Below are positions 35,985 through 46,999 of a stretch of DNA of 64,000 nt, in pieces. The position numbers and the translations under genes were made by a program. Within the stretch, counting starts at the first letter, position 1. Each line of letters begins with the position of its first letter. Source of the DNA: Aedes albopictus (Eukaryota > Arthropoda > Insecta > Diptera > Culicidae); NCBI RefSeq assembly GCF_035046485.1, contig NC_085137.1, forward strand, positions 252,920,733 to 252,984,732, in the 5' to 3' direction. The notes below the pieces were generated by a model that had not been told where the DNA came from, did no database searches, and saw only the letters and a list, made by a program, of their open reading frames with translations.

Positions 35985-37515
35985 GGTCACTACGTGCCTT
36001 GGAACCCGTTTTACGGATGTTCCGGGGAACCGGTTCCGGGGTCAATTTTTGAATATGATTCAATACTATCATGCGACACCTCAAACTTCGTGGTTTTTCA
36101 AGATGCATCATTCTGTGCTGTTTTGGCGTTGTCTGAAATACTGTTGGCCATTTTGGAACCGGTATTCGGATTTCCCGGGAATCGGTTCCGGTGGTTCCGG
36201 GGTCCAATTTTCGAAAATAAACAAACACCATCATGCGACACATCAAACTTCATGATTTTGAAAATTATGGCATTTTATCATGATGATTGGCCACTTAGGA
36301 TACATTTGGCCATTATGGAATCGGTATACAAATTTTCCAGAATCCAGTTCCGGGGCCAAGTTTTGAAAATGGTTCAATACCGTCATGCGGCATCTCAAAC
36401 ATCATGATTTTCAAAATACATCATTCTGGGCAAATATTGCGTTGTCTGAAATACTGTTGGTCATTTTAGAACCGGTATTCGGATTTCCCGGGAATCGGTT
36501 CCGGTGGTTCCGGGGTCAATTTTTCGAAGGTGAACATCAGGAATTCATACGGAAGTTCTTCCAGGAATTCCTCTGGAATTTCCTCTAGAAATTGCTCCGA
36601 AAACTTCTCTAGGTATTCCTCCGGAAATTCCTCCAGGAATTCCTCCGGAAATTCTTCCAGGAATTCCCCGGAGAAATTTCCGGAGGCATTTCCGGAGGAA
36701 TTCCCGGAGGCATTTCCGGAGGAATTCCAGGAAGAATTTCCGGAGGAATTCCAGGAGGAATTCCTGGAGGAATTTTCGGATGTATTCCTGGAGGAATTTC
36801 CGGTGGAATTCCTGGAGGAATTTCCGGAGGAATTCCTGGAGGAATTTCCGGAGGAATTTCCGGAGGCATTTCCGGAGGAATTCCCGGAGGCATTTCCGGA
36901 GGAATTGCCGGAGGCATTACCGGAGGAATTGCCGGAGGCATTTCCGGAGGAATTGCCGGAGGCATTTCCGGAGGAATTCCCGGAGGCATTTCCGGTGGAA
37001 TTCCTGGAGGAATTTCCGGTGGAATTCCTGGAGGAATTTCCGGTGGAATTCCCTGAGGAATTTCCGGAGGAATTCCTGGAGGAATTTCCGGAGGCATTTC
37101 CGGAGGAATTCCCGGAGGCATTTCCGGAGGAATTCCCGGAGGCATTTCCGGAGGAATTCCCGGAGGCATTTCCGGAGGAATTCCCGGAGGCATTTCCGGA
37201 GGAATTCCCGGAGGCATTTCCGGAGGAATTCCCGGAGGCATTTTTTTTCCGGAGGAATTCCTGAAGGAATTTCTGGAGGAATTCCTGGAAGAACTTCCGT
37301 ATGATTTCCTGATGTTCATCTTCGAAAAATTGACCCCGGAACCACCGGAACCGATTCCCGTGAAATCCGAATACCGGTTCTAAAATGGCCAACAATATTT
37401 CAGATAACGCAATATTTGCCCAGAATGATGTATTTTGAAAATCATGATGTTTGAGATGCCCCATGACGGTATTGAACCATTTTCAAAACTTGGCCCCGGA
37501 ACTGGATTCCGGAAA
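35985..37515. mobile_element. Inverted-repeat element with GGAATTCC minisatellite core
   Basis: The flanks are inverted copies: GGAATCGGTTCCGGTGGTTC (about 36490) against GAACCACCGGAACCGATTCC (about 37340), and TCTGGGCAAATATTGCG against CGCAATATTTGCCCAGA. Between them lies the minisatellite at 36530-37310. The outer left part (from about 35985) repeats the CATCATGCGACACCTCAAAC module several times. Open frames of up to 332 codons on both strands are artefacts of the repeat, not genes. Confidence 0.82.
36530..37310. repeat. 15/30-bp palindromic minisatellite
   Basis: The array is built from 15-bp units such as GGAGGAATTTCC and GGAATTCCCGGAGGC, most often paired as a 30-bp higher unit between 36660 and 37245. 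Units contain the self-complementary GGAATTCC. The unit length is a multiple of three and contains no stop, so several frames stay open on both strands. Confidence 0.95.
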
Positions 37516-37517
37516 AT

Positions 37518-37575
37518 CTCTGGTCAATCACGGAGTAGCAACTACGAATTGTGCGGTCATCTATGCTCATGCTCA
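37518..37575 (+). repeat. 3' end of the compact retroposon family
   Basis: GGTCAATCACGGAGTAGCAA is followed by GCGGTCATCTATGCTCATGC, the same 3' end as at 28498 and 35620. It abuts the right flank of the minisatellite element. Confidence 0.75.
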
Positions 37576-38600
37576 CGCCCAACCTATAGTTTTCTCAAAG
37601 CAAACAATAAAAACTGTTTTTTGTCGTTAGCACATAAATAAATGAAATACTTATCTCATAGTAAATACAAAATAAGAATAAGCTCTCATCTCAAAAATGC
37701 AGCGTGACTAGCTAAACAGTGAACCGATATCTATCGTCAGCAGAGTGAGTTTACCACCAAAAGGATTCCCAGGCCCTTAGCCGTGGAAAGTATGTTAATT
37801 TAATTATTACGCCAGGTCTATCTATACCGGGGCTGGGAGTGATCAGGCCAGAGAAACTCGGAACGAACTACGCGTGCCGATCCAAACTACACAAATCGAA
37901 ATCGCCGGCCAGGCCACTGGCCAGATGACTGCTCAAAAATCTTTACAAACAAGATTCATCCTAGCACCTTTAGGAAGCACTGCCAGCCAACACTATCGTT
38001 TTTTTTTTCAAATCACAGTGAGTAATTAACGGTTGGATTAACGCTATTCGTTAACGTTGATTTAACGCATCCCGTTGACGTTAACGTTATTTACCCCAAA
38101 AAGAACGCAACGCCGTTGAGGTTGATTTCGGAGAAAATTAACGTCAACGGCGTTAATCGTTGATTAACGTTAACAACCCTGGTTGAGAAGGAATTTTTTT
38201 TTCTTATTGAAAAAAATACATTCCTTCATATATTTTTGGAAATTTTGCTAAAATTTAAGGAGATCGTCCCTAAATCTTGCCATTATCTTGAATTTCATCA
38301 ATCTGACGCAAAACCTGCTTTCAGATGATCGAATGGTATTATATTCAGCTTTTAATTAATGAAAAAAGATTTAAAATTGGTTGCACAAAACGCAAGATAT
38401 TTGAATTTTAGTAAATTCCATATTTCAAAAAGTCGTAAAACTCAATATTGAGCTCAATATTGTTCTGCTTAAAATTTTTTGAAGCACGGTTTCGAAATCA
38501 GCGCTTGTGCTTCAAAAATTTTGGTCGTTGGCAGAAGTTCACGACTTTCGTTTTATTTTGTAAACTACTGTAATATTGGCGGAAACGTACTAAAGAGCCA
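37576..38600. other. Non-coding stretch with TTAACG cluster and a dispersed repeat
   Basis: 38025-38175 holds about a dozen TTAACG/CGTTAA motifs in both orientations. 38190-38420 matches the reverse complement of 46730-46985 (shared GATCGAATGGTATTATATTC), and 38480-38560 resembles the complement of 44705-44775. No gene is supported. Confidence 0.6.
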
Positions 38601-38619
38601 GGCGAATCAGATTAGTCAT

Positions 38620-39300
38620 TAATGTGTCGAAGACAAAGTACATGATGGAAAAGGTCTCCAGGGAGGAATGACCGCGCCCGCCACCCCGAATTTATATCGG
38701 CGGTGATGAAATCGAGGCGGTTGAAGAATTCGTGTACTTGGGCTCACTGGTGACCGCCGACAACGACACCAGCAGAGAAATTCAGAGGCGCATTTTGGCA
38801 GGAAATCGAGCTTACTTTGGACTCCGCAGAACTCTACGATCGAGTAACGTTCGCCGTAACACGAAGTTATCCGTCTACAAAACGCTGATTAGATCGGTAG
38901 TCCTCTATGGACACGAAACACGTGCAGAGGATCAACGCGCCCTTGGAGTTTTTGAACGGAAGGTGTTGCGTACCATCTACGGCGGAGTGCAGATGGAAGA
39001 CGAGGACTTGGAGAAGGCGACTTAACCACGAGCTTCATCAACTACTGAGAGAACCAACCATCGTCCACAACCATCGTCCAAATGGTTCTCAAGAGTCATC
39101 CGACCGGTACAAGAACACGTGGTGCGCAGCGAGCTAGATGGGTCGATCAGGTGGAGGACGATCTGCGGACCCTATACGCAGAGTGCGGAACTGGTGGTTA
39201 AGTTTTGTGTATTACTCGGGCAGCAAATACCAAATTCGCACGGTGACAAAATCGCTCGGAAATTGCGAAACACCGCCGAAAAGCGCCAACCAAAATCAAT
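38620..39300 (+). pseudogene. LINE reverse transcriptase 3' region, frameshifted
   Basis: The frame reads YIGGDEIEAVEEFVYLGSLV, then REIQRRILAGNRAYFGLRRT, KLSVYKTLIRSVVLYGHET and ALGVFERKVLRTIYGGV, the C-terminal region common to mosquito LINE polymerases. After about 39015 the frame shifts to NHELHQLLREPTIV, and later a third frame gives GAQRARWVDQVEDDLRTLY. There is no RT core upstream, so it is 5' truncated and dead. An RTE-like assignment is plausible but unproven. Confidence 0.8.
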
Positions 39301-40440
39301 CCTGCGAGAAAACTCTTCGGGTGTCGCTGATCGTCGGTGGAAGTTCATTGCCGAGTCTCACCACCAGGCTGATACTAACCACGTGAACCGGTGCACTCAC
39401 ACGCGAACCGGAACGGTCCAGTGCATAGAAGAGGATCACCAGTAACCTCAGGAAAGTCTAGGTAAGAAAAATCAAAACATCCAAGCCGGCAGAGTCCTAA
39501 CACTATTGCCTTGCAGGAATTTTGGGACTACGGAGCACATGTGTGCGTGCAGAACGGTACATCCGAGCAACTACTTTGTTCTCGGACAGCCTGGTCCAAG
39601 CAGCCGTTGACCGGAAGGAGCTCATAATCTGCCAGGAAGTGCCACGAAAATTACCACCATCCGATCGGTGAGTGAAGCCAACAAACCCCTGTAGGCAAAC
39701 AGTTAATAGCATTGCCATTTACAGAATCAAAATAGACGCCACATCCGTCGGGTTTTCACGAAGAGACTCCGTCTTCCCGGCTCCGCATCCGCTTGTGGTC
39801 TAGGGGAACGCCAGAACAGTAACCAAAATCTGCGCGGTAAGTGGACAGAGAAATTTCCAGACGGCATAACACTGACACAGAGGCTATTCCAGGATACCAC
39901 GCTACGGAAGCAATTGGAGTGAGCAGCACATAGATCCGTCGGAGCAGCTGAATCACCCGGAAGCTGACAGAAGCTAGTGACTTCGGGGAGAAGCCTCAAA
40001 CAAGAAGAGCCTTCATATAGAAGTAAGCCTGGACCACTGCTCGTTCCATATACGGAGGCTAATCAGCATTTCCCGAAAGGGCTCTTTTCCTTACAGCTTC
40101 GAGTTGCCCATTTCGGAAAGGGCGGTTCTGAGGAGTACCCGTGGAACCACATCCACTCAACCGAAACGGATTCCGATCCGACCAGCTTGCTCGCGAAGCC
40201 ATCATCCTGCCAGCGTAGACTCCCAAGGAAGGCAGGGGTTCCACACCGACGACGCAGCGCCCACCCCGGTCCGCGCAAGCGGTGACGGAGATGTCACACT
40301 GAATTGTCTGTGGTCCAGATTCCCGCGACGAGCAAACGAGGTCGTTGCAGGTGGCCGTGGGTGGAGCGTCCCAGGATGGCGAAATGAAGGCGGTTCCGTG
40401 AGTACTAGTACCGAAGAAAATGTTTATAGAGAGAAATAAG
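39300..40440 (+). other. Candidate multi-exon transcript with three to four tiny introns
   Basis: Three segments have strong intron signals of nearly equal size: 39462-39516 (55 bp, GTAAGA, CCTAAC branch-like, TTGCAG), 39668-39724 (57 bp, GTGAGT, TTTACAG) and 39837-39892 (56 bp, GTAAGT, ATTCCAG). A fourth is possible at 40023-40096 (GTAAGC to CCTTACAG). The exon-like parts are GC-rich compared with the flanks. One frame is open through all of 39517-39667, and another runs open from about 40098 to a stop near 40437 with GGRGWSVPGWRNEGGS. The frames do not join into one clean protein, so this may be a non-coding RNA, a decayed gene or an element 5' or 3' region. Confidence 0.35.
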
Positions 40441-40644
40441 ACGATTAGACAGCATGTTAGGGCTCAAACGATAGGAGTTCAGCTAGGTTGAAGAAGAGAG
40501 AATATACACAATGTTTGCACACTAATATTTCCTTGTTGGCGTTAATTTTGTTAGCCGGTCCGACTAATGCTTCTTCCAAATCCAGCAGAAGTCGTTTCAC
40601 AACACAACGATGTTTAAAATGCCCATATATATCTTATACTTATG

Positions 40645-40790
40645 ACACACATGTGATACAAGAATCACTGTACAATTGCGCTTGAAATAAGTGCCATACT
40701 GAAAATTCTCTCAGTTCAAGTCAGCCTTGTCAGAATTTTCTTGACACTGCGTACCGTTGTACAGGAATCACACTCGTATCACATGTCTGT
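40645..40790. mobile_element. Small hairpin MITE-like element
   Basis: ACACATGTGATACAAG (about 40648) pairs with CTCGTATCACATGTCTGT (about 40770), and CACTGTACAATTGCGC with GCGTACCGTTGTACAG. No coding capacity. Confidence 0.6.
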
Positions 40791-40884
40791 CCGGGGTATT
40801 ATGGGGGTAGATACGACAAAAAAGTTCTTTAGGTTGCATTTTAAAAATCACATAATTATAAGGCCAGATTTGGAGCAAAAATAA

Positions 40885-41095
40885 GCCATATGGAAGTGGA
40901 ACCATCTCGGCAGGGGTCCTGTTTTGGGCACTTTTCTGCTATAGCTCAGCCAATTATAAACCAATTGACACAATTTTTGGAACGCGATGAGATACGCGTA
41001 CTATCTAGCCGTGTACAAAATTTCAAGTCAATTGGATTGGACCTGACTGAGTTATAGCAAATAGTGCCCAAAATACCGGCCGAGGGGTGTTCAGA
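40885..41095. mobile_element. Hairpin MITE, family of 49846-50063 and 59170-59460
   Basis: GGGCACTTTTCTGCTATAGC (about 40927) pairs with GTTATAGCAAATAGTGCCC (about 41050). The centre contains GAGATACGCGTACTATCTAG. The other two copies share the CAGTCAATT / ACCAATTGA and GTACAC motifs in the same order. Confidence 0.75.
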
Positions 41096-41189
41096 CCAAA
41101 GTCTACGTTCCGTATAAAATCTCAAAATGTTGTATGGACAAACGTCTACGAGGGGGGACCGATTTTCTGCGATGAAAATGTGTTGATCT

Positions 41190-41194
41190 ACGTG

Positions 41195-41235
<41 letters not shown>

Positions 41236-41245
41236 TATTTATTTA
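41190..41245. repeat. (TTA)n microsatellite
   Basis: About fourteen TTA units followed by TTTATTTATTTA. Confidence 0.92.
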
Positions 41246-41439
41246 CGACACCACCAAACAGTGGGCATTCGTGTCGGGAGTACGTGGTTTATGAATAATT
41301 AATAATTTATGAATAATTGTTTAGAATACTTATAGCAATGTTACGCGAAGGTTGATATTTATTTTAATATTTTACGTACTACTTCAGCACAAGCCTGGCC
41401 TGGTAGTTCGCTCAATACCTCACCCACAGAGAAGATCCG

Positions 41440-41970
41440 GCATCGCTGGAAACGAGAGAATGAGGGAAAACAGCATTAAAAGCCTTCCAGACAGATCCGC
41501 GAGAAAGAAGCACTTCCTCCCCGTGTCTCTGACTCCAACTGGAGAAACCCGCGCAGCAGCGAGCCCGCATCGCGCACGTTCGCTCGCGAGTTCGTCTTCA
41601 CTTCTCGGTACGCCAACGACCGCTGCGGTTGCCCTGCGGGCTGTTCGATTCTCCTCGACTCAACGTCTCGTCGTCTCGGGTCTGCGCGGCCTTTCTTCTT
41701 AGGAGATCTTCTGTCTGCGCGTGTGGTAGGTGTTCAACTTTTACCAGTTCTGCCACTGGTGCCGTTACGATCAAGTCGCAGGAAAATGTCGCGCTAGTGA
41801 CCTGTAGTTCCTCGAGTGATGTAACTTTAGTTCTTTTGGGTGGTGACAAGTTTTATTTGGGAAATAGTTTGATAAAAACTAGTAAAAAGTGGTAGTGCTA
41901 TTATTGGAAAGTGATTTGAAGAAGCGCTGTTTCCAATTCCGGTTTTGTTCACTTTCTTGAAGCACAGAAA
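41440..41970 (+). promoter_or_regulatory. CpG-rich candidate promoter and non-coding first exon
   Basis: About 530 bp that stands out sharply as CG-rich (CGCGAGAAAG, CGCGCACGTTCGCTCGCGAG, CTCGTCGTCTCGGG) in AT-rich surroundings. It ends at a consensus donor (AGCACAGAAA then GTAAGTGC at 41971). No convincing protein is encoded. The first annotated exon of GALE begins after an acceptor at 54131-54132, so this could be its untranslated first exon 12 kb upstream on the same strand. It could also belong to another gene. No TATA box or initiator was identified with certainty. Confidence 0.35.
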
Positions 41971-41974
41971 GTAA

Positions 41975-42935
41975 GTGCAAGTTTGTTCATAGAAACCAAT
42001 CAACTAATAACTTTGATAAGGTTGTGAATTGTGAGTGATATCATCGTGTATGTGCCATTAGCGGAAATTCTTTTGAAGAAAATGTCATTTAAGAAATCAC
42101 AAGGTGGTGGAAACACACAAAATGTGAAAAAGAGAAGATATCAACAACGCAGATCTAAGAAATGAGGTTGATAACGGTTTTTTCGTCATCGATGTTAAGT
42201 TGAAAGAGAAATGTTCAAACAGCATGACTAGTGCTGCTCTGGGAATCTCAGCTCTGCGCTGGATGACGGCACCGCTTCCTATAGCCATGAGCGGGACTGT
42301 GTGTAAGAACGACGAAGATGGAACAGTTTGATCGATCGTGTAGGAGGCATAGCCATGAATGGATTCTGAATAGAGGGAAGATTCGTGAACTACTAACGTA
42401 GAATGCTGTATGCAAATGATCGCATGATCTCTCCATTCAACGAATGGAAAGTGGATCAGTCACTTTTCGTTGTGCTAAACTGGTTTCCCTCGATGTGGCG
42501 ACGTGGCCGTTTGTGACCTTGACTTTGAAAGTCGAGCTTCCAGCGCCGTTTTCGGATGAGTTGGGAGAAAATATGGCCACCGAGGAACCGGTTTTTGTTG
42601 GGTGGAGTCCGGTGTTCTGATTTCTGTGTTGAGGACGCTTATGAAAACAAATAAAAGGGCAATCAATTATGTAAAGTGGTATACACTCATCTAATCTCTG
42701 CAACCGACTGATTCAGCATATCAGCCGTTAATGTCATCGATCGGTGTTAAGAAACTCGTTTTGAGTGTTGACCATTCCTTTTCTGTTTTGCATATCGCTG
42801 CAACACGATTCGTCATTTTGGTGTTGAAATAATTTATTCAAACCACAACGTTATCATATTTTTGTACTATTTTCTTGCGTTGCACACTGTTGCCAATGAC
42901 CCAATTTAGTGATCTTAATCGTTTTGAATCTGTAT
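41975..42935. other. Non-coding stretch after the candidate exon
   Basis: No exon is supported. A 27-codon lysine/arginine-rich frame starts at about 42081 (MSFKKSQGGGNTQNVKKRRY) and is probably chance. The rest looks like ordinary intron or spacer sequence. Confidence 0.4.
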
Positions 42936-42939
42936 CGTG

Positions 42940-43030
42940 TTTATGGATCTACGTTCCCACTGGAACATGACCTGTCTCTCTCAACTTAGTGCTATTGGCA
43001 CAGTTCCACAGTCGTGTAATAAATTGGAAT
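42940..43030 (-). mobile_element. Feilai SINE 3' fragment
   Basis: On the minus strand it reads CCACAGT...GCCAATAGCACTAAGTTGAG, CCAGTGGGAACGTAGATCC, matching the 3' body of the Feilai copies at 6456 and 50617. Truncated and diverged. Confidence 0.65.
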
Positions 43031-43434
43031 TGTTTCTTGCTAATACACAACCCAACAACCAGTTATTAACACTACGAAGCGTAGTAGCGAAATGCTGGAA
43101 CACAAAGCACCATCAACCTGTGCTAGATAGATAACTAACCTTTGCGCGTTTTCATAGCCAGCTAGAGACAAAGTACCGCTTTAACGACTATAAGTTCCCA
43201 TTTATGACTAAACGGCAGAAGCATTGCCGGCCGTTAGTGTCCTTCAGAAAGTACCATAATAGCATGGTGCTGCGAGAATTAGCTAGCGATAGATACAAGC
43301 ACAACAATCAACGATAACGCGCGTCTTGTTCCGCAAGCTTTGCTATCAATAATAACACATTTTGCATCTTGCAGCACCAGTCATAGTAGAAGCATCTTGA
43401 AATTATTCCGCGCACGCAAATTCTTACGTGCCCA

Positions 43435-44222
43435 ATAGTATGGGACACGCTTGTATGGAAAAAATAAATCCTCGCTCCAGTCGACTTTTTAGATCCCATT
43501 TAGATCCCATATGAACTGTACAAAATTTCAGCGCAATCGGTGAAACTATAATTTAGCGCAAGCGGTTCAAAGTTTGCATAGAATTTACTATGGGAAAAGT
43601 TACACTTTCAAACAAAAAATCCTAGAAGTCGCCCTTTGTCTCCTTAATACATATCGATCAACGCTTCTTGTAGAGAAACCATTTATGAAACTTTCCTTCG
43701 AAGACCTCAAAACGATTGGTTGCTTGTGGAAAAAGTTATTGATTTATTACTGATTAGTGATCCAACGAACGGCTTTTTGTTTTGTTTTATTAGCAGCACT
43801 GTAGCTGCTGCTGTTGCTGGGGGTGGTGATGCCTCCCGCCACCCCATGCTACAACGGCAGCAGCAGTGCTGCTGATAAAACAAAACAAAAAGCCGTTCGT
43901 TGGATCACTAATCGGTAATAAATCAATAACATTTACCACAAGCAACCAATCGTATTGCGGTCTTCGAAGGAAAGTTTCATAAATGATTTTTCTACAAGAA
44001 GCGTTAATCGATTTGAATTAAGGAGACAAAGGGCGACCTCTGGGATTTTTTGTTTGAAAGTGTAACTTTTCCCATAGTAAATCCTATGAAAACTTTGAAC
44101 CGCTTGCGCTAAATTATAGTTTCACTGATTGTGCTGAAATTTTGTACAGTTCATATGGGACATAAATGGAATCAAAAAAGTCGACTGGAGCGAAAATTTG
44201 ATGTTTGTCCCTGCCCAAGCTC
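43435..44222. mobile_element. Palindromic hAT-like MITE related to 31813-32519
   Basis: The element is a palindrome of about 790 bp. TATGGGACACG and TGTCCC lie near the ends, with a likely TGCCCAA duplication (about 43428 and 44208). Inside, TTTACTATGGGAAAAGTTAC pairs with GTAACTTTTCCCATAGTAAA. The centre is a strong inner hairpin, CGAACGGCTTTTTGTTTTG / CAAAACAAAAAGCCGTTCG, around CAGCAGC-rich sequence. The arms share motifs with the element at 31813. Confidence 0.78.
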
Positions 44223-44579
44223 ACATGCATTGTACAGAAAGATGTGAAACGATTGTATATATAACTTATAATTCTGTGTAAAGAACTAGCTATTAATACA
44301 AATACAAATACAAATACAAATAAAAATAGATTAAAAATTACTTATTAAATATTATAGAATTAATTCCTAACAAATTCTTGTATTTTTTTATGTTTGATTA
44401 CCAATGTGCTGCAATCAGTATGTCAAGATATGAGACATATAATGTTATCGCCATATTCTTAAATCGAAAAAAGTTGTCTAGTTTTGTATATATTAGCTTG
44501 GAATACGATCTCCAGAATGCATCAAATTTCTTGAGTGTGGAGTAAAATATGAAACTATCAACAAACAAAAACATGGCGG

Positions 44580-44628
44580 ATTTTGTTATTTGTTGTGTTT
44601 ACGATTTACACAACAAATAACAAAATCA
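44580..44628. repeat. Perfect 19-bp-stem hairpin
   Basis: GATTTTGTTATTTGTTGTG is followed after an 11-base loop by its exact complement CACAACAAATAACAAAATC. It may be the core of a small MITE. Confidence 0.85.
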
Positions 44629-44929
44629 AACCTATGATGCGTAAAAACCTGAGAATGATATTTGTGTGTGACCTAATAATTCATTACACTAGTTTACAAA
44701 ATAAAATGAAAGTCGTGAGCTTCTGTCAACGACCAAAATTATTGAAGCACAATTTAGCGCTGATTTTGAAGCCGACCTTATTTTTTTAAAGTAGAACAGT
44801 TTTTGAATTTTAGCTCAATATCTAGTTTTACAACTTTACAAAATAACAAACAAAATACTGTCTTTAGCAAAGTTTCTGCAAATTGAGCCCTCTATTAGGG
44901 AAAAATTGGAATATTTGTATTTGGGACTT

Positions 44930-46640
44930 CATTGATAACCTAGAACATCCTGAACACGATGAAATTTGGAAAAACGAAATAAATGGCATACCAGTTGTTC
45001 TAAAAGCTGAACATGGATGTGGATTACGTTTATATGCATTCATTTAGACTTCGTCAAGAATATCAAAAGGTGTTTTATATTCTAGGATGTTCTAGGTGTT
45101 CCAAACTGTCCTACAGTTAAGTCCTTTAAATCTACAAGAATAATTTTATGTATTTTCGCCACAAATAATAGCATTGCATAACCTACTGGGATTAAAGAAG
45201 CTATTGACATCTTCAATGCCATTTAGGTAGTGTCTCTAGTTACACGTTACACGCAGTTACTAGAGCAACCTGAAGTCTACTAGCGTATTATAAGTCTTTG
45301 GGACATTCGTGTTCGTCCAAACTGTTCTATAATGAAGTCCTTCAAATCTACAAGAAAAACTTTGTGTTTTCACCATTAATAATAGCACAGCATAATCTGC
45401 TGAGATCCGTGAAGCTCTTGAAATCTCAAATGTCATTTAAATACACTATGCGAATGTTCCAGGTCAGCCAAACTATCTTTGAGTTCAGAACTTCAGGTCT
45501 ACACTCGTAACATAAGCTATATCTGACATACCGAGTAACGTTTCATAATCAGTCGCGATTGCTGGATCAACCTGAATGCTACTATATATTATTATTAACC
45601 TTTGCGATATTGAGGGTCGTCCAATCTATCCTGAAGTTTAGCTCTTGATAGTAGCAGTAGTTATTCCCACAATGCACTTTAAACTATAATCTGTAATCCT
45701 CCTGGCATATCATGAGTCATTTCAATATAGTTTCAAGATATTTCAGATCAAAAACACTACCCCGGAGACAATAGCTTCAGGACTACACTTGTGATAATAG
45801 CTTTTGCCACGACGTTAAGTAGTGTTACATAATCCACTGTATTTACCAAAATTGTTAGAGGAACAAAAAGGGTTGTTATATATTTTTGGGATATTATATG
45901 GGCTTCCTTACTGTTATGAAGATTAGTTGATAAAAACAACTACTGTAACTTTCAGAAGACTTGCTGGACATGATAGATTATACCCGTAGACTTTAGGATC
46001 CAAACTCAAGAATAGTTTGGATGACCTTAGATATTCCGGCTGATTTGATATTGTCTATTAACCTTTCAGAAGACTTACTAGACATGATATATTACAAATC
46101 GAAACTTTGTACAATGAAAGAAGTTACCGGTACACTCGTAGACTTTAGGATCTGAACTCAAGAACAGTTTGGATGACCTAGGATATCCCGACTGATCTGA
46201 TACTGTCTATTGAACTTTCAGAAGACTTACTGGACATGATAGATTACAAATCGTAGCTTTGTATAATGAAAGAAGTTACCGTTACACCCGTAGACTTTAC
46301 CCAGACAACCAGTAATCGTATAAGATGTTGCATAAGATGATAAAGTGGAGGCCATATGCATGCATGACTCCATTTCGGCGCATGTAAAATGTACATATAT
46401 CGCCTCCACTTTAACATCTTATTCAACATCCTATACGATCACTGGTTGACTGGGTAGGATCTAAACTTAAGAACAGTTTGGATAACCTAGGATATCCTGA
46501 TTGATCTGATACTGTATATTAACCTTTCAGAATAAAATAAAAGAAGTTTTCGTTACACCCGTAGACTTAAGGATCTAAACTCAAGAATAGTTTGGATGAC
46601 CTAGGATATCCAGAAAAAATATTCTGCATAATATTCTACC
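44930..46640. repeat. Tandem/dispersed repeat with GTTTGGATGACCTAGGATAT module
   Basis: A module of about 170 bp (CAGAAGACTTACTGGACATG, GAAAGAAGTTACCGTTACAC, AGACTTTAGGATCTGAACTC, AGTTTGGATGACCTAGGATA) is repeated about four times between 45940 and 46640, with older diverged units before it. Related units occur at 58140-58960 inside GALE intron 3. No coding capacity. Confidence 0.8.
46300..46454. mobile_element. 155-bp MITE inserted in the tandem repeat
   Basis: Ends CCCAGACAACCAGTAATCGT and ACGATCACTGGTTGACTGGG are inverted, flanked by TA (46298-46299 and 46455-46456). The neighbouring repeat units show the empty site AGACTTTAGGATC, so boundaries and target duplication are certain. Confidence 0.93.
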
Positions 46641-46689
46641 GTTTTTATGCTATTGACCACCAAAGCTACAGAAAAACGTAATAAAAACT

Positions 46690-46990
46690 CTAAAATAACG
46701 CTTGGAAAAATTTCGGCTTCAAAGAGTTAAAATAAGAAATTTACTTAAATTCAAATATCTTGCGTTTTGTTAAACCAATTTTAAATCTTTTTTCCATAAA
46801 TTAAAAGCTGAATATAATACCATTCGATCATCTGAATTCAAGTTTTGCGTCAGATTGACGAAATTCAAGATATTGGCGAGTTTTAGGGAAGATCTCCTTA
46901 AATTTTAGCAAAATTTTCAAAAATATATGAAGAAATGTATTTTTGCAATAAGAAAAAAGCATTTTAAAAATTCTTTCTCAACGTTCGTTT
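46690..46990. repeat. Inverted dispersed copy of 38190-38420
   Basis: It contains TGCGTTTTGTTAAACCAATT and GAATATAATACCATTCGATC, the complement of sequence at 38330-38390. It lies with 44690-44830 in the arrangement expected of one larger palindromic family. Confidence 0.7.
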
Positions 46991-46999
46991 TACATATCA

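Noticed and set aside
36466..37464. 332-codon open frame on the minus strand (NSSGNASG repeats)
   Set aside because: It is the translation of the GGAATTCC minisatellite; equally long frames exist in other frames and on the other strand, and it has no non-repetitive protein domain.
40455..40605. Solo LTR starting TGTTAGGG and ending CACAACA
   Set aside because: No second LTR, no clear target duplication, and too short; only the terminal dinucleotides are suggestive.
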